Below, in pieces: positions 1 through 4,357 of a DNA stretch of 6,167 bases. The stretch lies in assembly GCA_029933395.1 (NCBI GenBank), contig JAOZOG010000125.1, forward strand, positions 1 to 6,167. The letters are read 5' to 3'. The position numbers and the translations under genes are program-made. This DNA is from Sulfurovaceae bacterium (GTDB lineage Bacteria > Campylobacterota > Campylobacteria > Campylobacterales > Sulfurovaceae). The first letter of the stretch is position 1; each line of letters begins with the position of its first letter. The notes beneath the pieces were generated by a model. That model saw nothing but the letters and a program-made list of their open reading frames with translations. It was not told the origin of the DNA and did no database searches.

Positions 1-199
1 TTTTGTAGGTCGCGAGTTTGTCGCCTTCGGGAATGTGGGCGACGACGATAGCATCAAAAGCGTATTTGTCCATCCCCGCGATGTAGCGATAGGATTTGTC
101 CAGGATACTCCGTGCGGATTGTTCTGCCGCACCGAGGCTTGAAGCAGCAAGCAGGGATGTAACTGCCACCGCATAGAAAAGCTTTTTGTACAGAGTCAT
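1..199 (-). CDS. Periplasmic DUF2092-like protein, N-terminal part only
   Basis: The gene starts with ATG at 199-197 and runs off the left edge, leaving 66 visible codons. Residues 1-25 form a signal peptide: Lys5-Lys6, a hydrophobic stretch from about 7 to 18, then an LGAA segment with likely cleavage after Ala24 or Ala25, so the product should be periplasmic. The mature start (about 27-66) contains SARSILDKSYRYIAGMDKYA, then a strand-like AFDAIVVAHIPEGDKLATYK. That arrangement, a short helix 'iLdk...yiagm..y.f.a' leading into beta strands, resembles the start of DUF2092 proteins, predicted periplasmic proteins with a LolA-like fold and no established reaction. The family call is by eye from a third or less of a typical protein and could be wrong. 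An AAAGGA ribosome binding site at 210-205, five bases before the ATG, supports the start. It lies 67 bases after the M16 peptidase stop. Confidence 0.6.
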   Translation of the reverse strand, partial: MTLYKKLFYAVAVTSLLAASSLGAAEQSARSILDKSYRYIAGMDKYAFDAIVVAHIPEGDKLATYK

Positions 200-204
200 A
201 GGTG

Positions 205-210
205 TCCTTT
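205..210 (-). promoter_or_regulatory. Ribosome binding site of the DUF2092-like gene
   Basis: The minus strand reads AAAGGA five bases before the ATG at 199. It is a strong Shine-Dalgarno match and fixes the start of the truncated left-hand gene. Confidence 0.7.
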
Positions 211-231
211 TCTTTTGAGATTTAGATATCT

Positions 232-260
232 GTTATACTATCTTAACTTAGCTTATTAAA
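232..260 (-). promoter_or_regulatory. Possible promoter of the DUF2092-like gene
   Basis: On the minus strand a TATAAC -10-like box lies at 237-232. A weak TTTAAT -35-like box lies at 260-255, with 17 bases between them. The surroundings (about 210-265) are markedly AT-rich compared with both flanking genes. Transcription would begin near 225, giving a leader of roughly 26 bases. The palindrome AGATATCT (231-224) sits just downstream of the -10. The match is moderate, and read-through from the M16 gene is an equally good explanation, since I see no convincing terminator in the gap. Confidence 0.35.
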
Positions 261-266
261 AAAGTT

Positions 267-3041
267 TCAATATTTTGTCCCATTGGATATCCCCAGTGCT
301 CTGTGAGGTTTTTCCAGTATGGCTTTCTTGTAGAAATCAGCCATATTTTGACTGTCAAGTTGTCTGACCGATTCGGCTACTTTCTTTTTGAAATTGAAAT
401 TCAAACGATTGTTGACGATGTCATCCCAGTAGCGTTCACTGCGCTGGAGCAGTGTTTCGTCTTTGCGGAGCAGGGTACTGATGAGGCCGGCTTTGTTGGC
501 TTCGAAATCTTTTTTGCTGATCTGCTCGAGCATGGGGAGGAGTGTTTCCCGGAAAGCAGCGAAGCGTTTCTCAAGCTCAGGGGCGCCGACACGGGAGGAT
601 TGGACGACGAGCAGCAGCATCGGGTGGCGCATCAGGTCCAGGTATTGTGAGAGAACGACATAGCCAAGCTGTTGTCTGGTGCGCAGCTCGGTCTTGAAAG
701 GTTGTTCGATGAGTTGGGCGAGGAGCTGCCACTTTGCCGATGTCCCTGCGTCGGCAGGCTCTCCCAGATCCGCTTCGATGAGGACTGAATCGGGGTGCTC
801 GACAGGATAATCGATCTTCTCTGTTTTGCCGACTTCCGGGATATTGACCTCCGGATCCGGTACTTTTGTCAACTGACTCTGGGTGAGCAGTTTTTCACGA
901 AGCTTTCCGGCAAGTTGCAGTGAACTTTTTTTGTTCGAGTTTCCGACATCGAGCATCGTCAAATCGATCTCTTTGTAAAAGCTCTCCAGATAAGCCTTCA
1001 GCTTATCGGGATCGACGGCCTTGAGGGCTTTGCGTTCCTCCTCGGGTGACCAGGAGGGTGTGATGAGCGAACGGAAGAGTGCACTGAGCACCTGGCTGTA
1101 GGCATAGCTCTGTTTTTGGTTGGCGAGATTTCGGTCGAGTTGCGCCTTCTGTACGGCAAAGACTTTTGGATCGATCCGATGGTCGTTTAGTGCTTCGAGA
1201 AGTTTGTCAAGGAAGAGCGGCAATGTATCACTGTAACCGTAAACCTGCAGCGTGATGCCTTTGGCTTCGGTACTGAGCCTGTGGTAGATTCCGGCTCTGG
1301 ATGCAGCATCACTCAAGGGGGCGATACGCTCATTGACCAGCCTCAGGTAGAGTTTCAGGGATGCGCTGTGTTCGGCACTGTCCGCTGCAAAAGGAGATCT
1401 CAGTCGGATCGTCACGACAGTGCGGGGCGCACCGAAGCTGATGTCATGTTTGTGCCAGAGTGCAAAACCCTTTTTTCGTTCCAGCAGCAGGGGAATATTG
1501 CTTAGCTCTTTCTCGGAGAGGAAATCGAGATTTTTGGGGATGAAGGGGTTGGGTTCCGGCAGCTTGAGCTGATCGGCGAAAGTCTTGGTATCCCCGATCT
1601 TCTCTGCGCCTTTATGCAGGGCATAGGGTACCTGGTAGTCGGCCTCAATTTTGTCGGTTTTGGCCTCTTTGTCTACGACGACCGTCAGGGCATTGTCCGG
1701 TCGAAGCTTCTCCAGGTATCGGTGTATGACCGCCGCGTCAAAATGCTGCAGTATCCGTCCACCCCGGAGAAGTTCGGCAGGTGGATAGTCGAAAAGGCGC
1801 GTAGAGAGGAAAGAGACATACTCGAAGGGTGACTCTTTGACTGCGAAGCGAAAATTCAGCTCGTCGAGACGCTGCTGTTCCTCGTAGCGCCATTGTGCGA
1901 TTCCCTCTTTGTCGATCAGGTCGATATAGGCGTAGAGTGCTGCCTCGATCTCGGGAAGATGCCTGATCCCCTCCTGCGTCAACTCCATCGAAACGCTGAA
2001 CTGCCCCTCCTGGTCATTGAGGCTGTCTCCGCCGGCACTCATCGCAGTGATCCAGCCCTTTTTCTGAAGCATCGTATAGAGGCTGCCTTCGCTGCGGTTT
2101 TGGAGCAGGGAGGCGATATAGTAGAGTGGGTTGACGCGAAACGCTTTTTTGGCAGAGGGAACGGGGAAGATAATGATCAGTTTGCGGGTATCTTCGAGCG
2201 GTACGACATCGAGGCGTGCAGGAAGCTCCTCCGGCCGCAGGGTATAGGTTTCGGGTGTGGCTTTGTATCGGCTGGCATTGGTGTCAAGAATGGCCGAAAA
2301 CTTCGTCTCGACCATTTTACGCAGTTGCGGCAGTTTTTGGCGGCCCAGCACGACCAGCCCCATCAGGTTCGCACTATAATGTGCTTTGTAAAACTTCAGA
2401 AGTTCATCCCGAACCTTGCTGTCGGGTTTGTCTGCGAGTGTATCGAGTGAACCGACACTGAATCGGGAGTAGGGGCTCTGGGGGTTGTATGCCCGCTGGA
2501 TTGCAGCACGGAGTCGGCGGCTCTCTTTTTTGCGCTTGAGCTGATACTCTGAATCGACCGCATGTTTTTCACGTTCGACGAAGTGTGCATCGAAAAGCGG
2601 GGCGATGAAAAACTGTGCAAAACGGTCGAGTGCAGGATCGAGCTTGTCCGGGTTGACTGTAAACATATAGTTGGTCGCATCTCCGCCAGTACCTGCATTG
2701 GTGTAGCCGCCATTTTCGGTAATGAATCGGCCGTAGGCTTCGACATCGGGATACTTTTTTGTCCCCATGAAAAGCATATGCTCAAGGAAATGTGCCAGTC
2801 CCGGTCTCTCAGGCGGATTGCTGACGGAGCCGATACCGACAGCCAGTGCCGCAGCAGCCTTGTCAGTTTGCGGATCGGAGATCAGCAGGACGCGCATCCC
2901 GTTGGGAAGTTTGAAGTAACTGTAGTCGCGTTTGTCGTTGGGGCTTTTGATGGGGATGATTTGTGAGCTGTTGGTGTCCAGTGCCGCATTGTCGGCGTAG
3001 AGTCCAAGGAGTAACGACAGGATAAGCAGTAGGGCTTTCAT
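267..3041 (-). CDS. Periplasmic M16 zinc metallopeptidase, pitrilysin/insulysin type
   Basis: This is a full-length, 924-residue inverzincin that should hydrolyse peptides and small unfolded proteins inside a closed chamber made by two half-shells. Residues 1-16 look like a signal peptide (MKALLLILSLLLGLYA), placing it in the periplasm as for E. coli pitrilysin. The HxxEH zinc site is His84-Phe-Leu-Glu87-His88, with the third ligand Glu165 in AVDSEY. The 78-residue gap between Glu87 and Glu165 equals that of human insulin-degrading enzyme (Glu111 to Glu189). Approximate domain order is: catalytic M16 domain 40-190; second domain 195-390 (EGSLYTMLQKKGW at 318-330); middle domain 400-690 with the family motif LPEPNPFIP at 494-502; C-terminal domain 690-924. 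Arg787 and Tyr794 in RTRQQLGY match the substrate-binding Arg824/Tyr831 of insulin-degrading enzyme with identical spacing. The length is slightly below pitrilysin (962). The ATG start is backed by AAAAGGA nine bases upstream. No catalytic residue is missing and the frame is intact. The physiological substrate is unknown. No strong promoter is visible just upstream, so it may be read from the lipoprotein promoter. Confidence 0.95.
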   Translation of the reverse strand: MKALLLILSLLLGLYADNAALDTNSSQIIPIKSPNDKRDYSYFKLPNGMRVLLISDPQTDKAAAALAVGIGSVSNPPERPGLAHFLEHMLFMGTKKYPDVEAYGRFITENGGYTNAGTGGDATNYMFTVNPDKLDPALDRFAQFFIAPLFDAHFVEREKHAVDSEYQLKRKKESRRLRAAIQRAYNPQSPYSRFSVGSLDTLADKPDSKVRDELLKFYKAHYSANLMGLVVLGRQKLPQLRKMVETKFSAILDTNASRYKATPETYTLRPEELPARLDVVPLEDTRKLIIIFPVPSAKKAFRVNPLYYIASLLQNRSEGSLYTMLQKKGWITAMSAGGDSLNDQEGQFSVSMELTQEGIRHLPEIEAALYAYIDLIDKEGIAQWRYEEQQRLDELNFRFAVKESPFEYVSFLSTRLFDYPPAELLRGGRILQHFDAAVIHRYLEKLRPDNALTVVVDKEAKTDKIEADYQVPYALHKGAEKIGDTKTFADQLKLPEPNPFIPKNLDFLSEKELSNIPLLLERKKGFALWHKHDISFGAPRTVVTIRLRSPFAADSAEHSASLKLYLRLVNERIAPLSDAASRAGIYHRLSTEAKGITLQVYGYSDTLPLFLDKLLEALNDHRIDPKVFAVQKAQLDRNLANQKQSYAYSQVLSALFRSLITPSWSPEEERKALKAVDPDKLKAYLESFYKEIDLTMLDVGNSNKKSSLQLAGKLREKLLTQSQLTKVPDPEVNIPEVGKTEKIDYPVEHPDSVLIEADLGEPADAGTSAKWQLLAQLIEQPFKTELRTRQQLGYVVLSQYLDLMRHPMLLLVVQSSRVGAPELEKRFAAFRETLLPMLEQISKKDFEANKAGLISTLLRKDETLLQRSERYWDDIVNNRLNFNFKKKVAESVRQLDSQNMADFYKKAILEKPHRALGISNGTKY

Positions 3042-3050
3042 AGATATTTT

Positions 3051-3057
3051 TCCTTTT
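3051..3057 (-). promoter_or_regulatory. Ribosome binding site of the M16 peptidase gene
   Basis: AAAAGGA on the minus strand lies nine bases before the ATG at 3041 and supports that start, which also gives a complete signal peptide. Confidence 0.65.
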
Positions 3058-3065
3058 GGTTTTTT

Positions 3066-3083
3066 GCGGAGCGGATGAGCGGA
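3066..3083 (+). repeat. Three copies of the pentamer GCGGA
   Basis: GCGGA occurs at 3066-3070, 3071-3075 and 3079-3083. The same pentamer returns at 3171-3175 and within GGCGGA at 3176-3181. The repetition is part of a compositionally unusual, non-coding stretch upstream of the M16 gene. It is too short to name and may be only local GC-rich bias. Confidence 0.4.
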
Positions 3084-3097
3084 AGCGTTTTTTGGAG

Positions 3098-3116
3098 TCG
3101 GAGGCTTTAGCCCCGA
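3098..3116. repeat. Imperfect inverted repeat upstream of the M16 gene
   Basis: The sequence TCGGaGGCT-TT-AGCCCCGA can fold into an eight-pair stem with one bulged A at 3102 and a two-base turn. Neither strand shows a T-run straight after it, so it does not look like an intrinsic terminator. It may be a structured leader element of the M16 transcript or part of a dispersed intergenic repeat. Confidence 0.45.
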
Positions 3117-3172
3117 ATAGAGTTACAGCAGAGGAAATACTTCGGGAAACAGAGCATTGATTTCCAGAAAGC

Positions 3173-3206
3173 GGAGGCGGAGCCTGCCGGTTCCGGCAAA
3201 CCCTCC
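3173..3206. repeat. Nested GC-rich inverted repeat between the lipoprotein and M16 genes
   Basis: An inner stem TGCCGG/CCGGCA (3185-3190 with 3193-3198, two-base turn) sits inside an outer GGAGG/CCTCC pair (3173-3177 with 3202-3206). A competing small hairpin, AGGC-GGA-GCCT, covers 3175-3185. There is no T tract on either side. The rest of the 209-base gap holds another short hairpin, CCTC-TTTAT-GAGG at 3212-3224, and no credible gene on either strand. Confidence 0.45.
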
Positions 3207-3250
3207 CTGACCCTCTTTATGAGGTTGAAATCGTTTCCCCGTTTGCCTCT

Positions 3251-3592
3251 TTACCTTCTGCTGTTCTCGATCGCTTCGCGCTCCATTTCGGCACGTTGAG
3301 AGTTTTCGATACTCTGCATCAGTGCTTTCTCTTCACCTTTGCACTGACGATAGCCATCTTCCCACCCTTCGCGGTATTTGTAGTCGCTGTCGTAACGGTC
3401 GACGTTTTTTTGGAACTCATTGAACATGCCGCCGCCCGCTCTCTTGCCGCTTTCGCAACCATCTTCGTATCCCTTGGAGTAAGAGGGGCCATATCCCTTC
3501 TGCTGCATCGTCTCTGCAGTGCTTGCACAGCCGCCAAACGCGAGAAGTCCTGCCAGCATAGATGTGGCCATTACGATTTTACCTGTTGTCAT
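3251..3592 (-). CDS. Small lipoprotein with a duplicated G-aromatic-EDG motif
   Basis: The product has 113 residues. The first ATG in this frame (3667) would add 25 residues and start upstream of the promoter. The ATG at 3592 is preferred because AAAGGA lies five bases before it and because the protein then begins with a normal lipoprotein signal: Lys5, a hydrophobic core, and LAFGGC with the lipid-modified Cys22. The mature part is hydrophilic and charged. It carries two similar segments: YSKGYEDGCESGKR (38-51) and KYREGWEDGYRQCKG (72-86), each with an aromatic-glycine-acidic core, and each with a cysteine (Cys46, Cys84) that could pair in the periplasm. Residues 87-113 are a highly charged, probably helical tail rich in Glu and Arg. 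I do not recognise a characterised family, although small lipoproteins with a GYxDGCxSG-like motif are, to my recollection, common in Campylobacterota. It has its own promoter just after the preceding transcript's terminator. Confidence 0.82.
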   Translation of the reverse strand: MTTGKIVMATSMLAGLLAFGGCASTAETMQQKGYGPSYSKGYEDGCESGKRAGGGMFNEFQKNVDRYDSDYKYREGWEDGYRQCKGEEKALMQSIENSQRAEMEREAIENSRR

Positions 3593-3597
3593 TTTTT

Positions 3598-3603
3598 TCC
3601 TTT
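3598..3603 (-). promoter_or_regulatory. Ribosome binding site deciding the lipoprotein start
   Basis: AAAGGA on the minus strand lies five bases before the ATG at 3592. It favours this start over the in-frame ATG at 3667, which lies upstream of the -10 box and would put a cysteine- and aromatic-rich segment ahead of a complete lipoprotein signal. Confidence 0.75.
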
Positions 3604-3631
3604 GAGTATGTAGTGATATAAATAAGATGCG

Positions 3632-3661
3632 ATTATAGCAATAATTCATCAAAAATGTAAA
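3632..3661 (-). promoter_or_regulatory. Sigma-70-type promoter with extended -10, for the lipoprotein gene
   Basis: The minus strand reads TGCTATAAT: a perfect -10 hexamer TATAAT (3637-3632) preceded by the extended -10 dinucleotide TG. A TTTACA box, one base from the TTGACA consensus, lies at 3661-3656 with an 18-base spacer that is strongly AT-rich. Transcription should begin near 3625, giving a leader of about 33 bases before the ATG at 3592. The -35 box directly abuts the terminator stem of the gene upstream. No obvious operator was seen. Confidence 0.7.
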
Positions 3662-3696
3662 TATCATTTTCCCAACAAGTTTGCCGGGAAATGATA
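3662..3696 (-). terminator. Likely intrinsic terminator of the two-gene envelope unit
   Basis: The minus strand can form TATCATTTCCC (3696-3686) paired with GGGAAAATGATA (3673-3662): eleven pairs with one bulged base, around a 12-base loop. The hairpin starts one base after the stop codon of the 207-residue protein (3700-3698) and is followed by TTTACATTTTT. The three GC pairs are at the loop end and the tail is interrupted by ACA, so efficiency may be modest. Its position between a stop codon and a promoter supports the call. Confidence 0.55.
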
Positions 3697-3697
3697 A

Positions 3698-4321
3698 TTA
3701 TATCTTCTTGCCCCGCTTGTCGTACATAGGAAAGTCCGGCAACTCGAAGTTGTTCTCTTCGGGCACCACATCGAATTCTACTTTATTGGCTGTGGCAGTT
3801 ACTCCATCCGAAGACTCTTTGAGAATGACTCCCCTGTGAATGCAGAGGGATTCATTTTTTTTCTTCCATACTGTACACTCCAGGCCCGCCACTGTTTCCG
3901 TACCTGATTTTTTCGCTTTGGGCAGGAAGGCCTGGATATCTTTCCCGTCAACCAGTGTGTAATTTGCCGTGTAATAGGGGTTTTTTCTTTTCGTGATCCT
4001 CTTCCTGTCAAAATTGACACGATACTGATCTGTGCCGTTGGTATAGGTAAGCTCATGTTCCTTTTCCAGGGTACTCTTGCCTTGACTTTCGCTTTCTATC
4101 GTCTTGTCGATCTCTACCAATTCTCTGTCGCCATAAGCATCAAAAACGATTCTTTTTTTACCTTTGATGCTCTCTTTCAGGCCGATGGCTTTGATCTCAT
4201 TTTTACCTGTGATATCATAGGTCACTTTTCCGCTTTTGACGGCGTACCGATTCACTCTTTCTGCCTGAACCACTACCGCTATCATCATCACAACAAGTGA
4301 TATTTTTGTAACTCGCTTCAT
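3698..4321 (-). CDS. Exported protein of unknown function, LolA/DUF4412-like C-terminal half
   Basis: The product has 207 residues. The start is ATG at 4321, with AAAAGGAG seven bases upstream. Residues 1-20 are a signal peptide (Lys2-Arg3, hydrophobic core, VQA with cleavage after Ala20), so it should be periplasmic. The mature part alternates short strand-like segments rich in Lys, Glu and Thr, with no membrane segment. In the C-terminal half, TETVAGLECTVWKKK (141-155), ESLCIHRGVILK (157-168) and NNFELPDFP (190-198) follow a layout I associate with LolA-fold/DUF4412-type periplasmic proteins: a glycine-Cys strand, a second Cys strand with 'rGv.Lk', and a closing 'F.lP' segment. Cys149 and Cys160 could form a disulfide. 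This is resemblance only and no function follows from it. It begins 36 bases after the stop of the propeller lipoprotein and probably shares its transcript, so the two may work at the same place in the envelope. Confidence 0.85.
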   Translation of the reverse strand: MKRVTKISLVVMMIAVVVQAERVNRYAVKSGKVTYDITGKNEIKAIGLKESIKGKKRIVFDAYGDRELVEIDKTIESESQGKSTLEKEHELTYTNGTDQYRVNFDRKRITKRKNPYYTANYTLVDGKDIQAFLPKAKKSGTETVAGLECTVWKKKNESLCIHRGVILKESSDGVTATANKVEFDVVPEENNFELPDFPMYDKRGKKI

Positions 4322-4328
4322 CTTTTTT

Positions 4329-4336
4329 CTCCTTTT
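4329..4336 (-). promoter_or_regulatory. Ribosome binding site of the 207-residue exported protein
   Basis: AAAAGGAG on the minus strand, seven bases before the ATG at 4321, is the strongest Shine-Dalgarno match in the window. The 36-base gap from the preceding stop holds little else, which argues for translation from a shared mRNA. Confidence 0.7.
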
Positions 4337-4357
4337 AAAAATAGTAGGGAACTTGTT

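Noticed and set aside
224..231. Palindrome AGATATCT as an operator
   Set aside because: An eight-base palindrome in an AT-rich gap is expected by chance, and there is no second copy or regulator gene nearby to support a binding site.
200..266. Terminator after the M16 gene
   Set aside because: The minus strand has a T-run shortly after the stop, but the sequence before it forms only very short AT-rich stems, so there is no convincing hairpin.
1893..2450. Plus-strand open frame of 185 codons
   Set aside because: It lies wholly antisense to the M16 peptidase gene, whose catalytic and structural motifs are intact. The translation is rich in Cys, Gly and Phe with no domain or signal, as expected for a shadow frame of a GC-biased gene.
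2396..2785. Minus-strand open frame of 129 codons in another frame
   Set aside because: It overlaps the zinc-site region of the M16 gene in a shifted frame, has a Ser/Thr-rich low-information translation and no suitable ribosome binding site.
3098..3116. Intrinsic terminator at the bulged hairpin
   Set aside because: No T-run follows the stem on either strand. On the minus strand the next bases are CTCC and then an A-run, so termination there is unlikely.
3593..3667. N-terminal extension of the small lipoprotein to the ATG at 3667
   Set aside because: The extension would cover the promoter and its -10 box, lacks a ribosome binding site and would place 25 residues ahead of a complete lipoprotein signal peptide.
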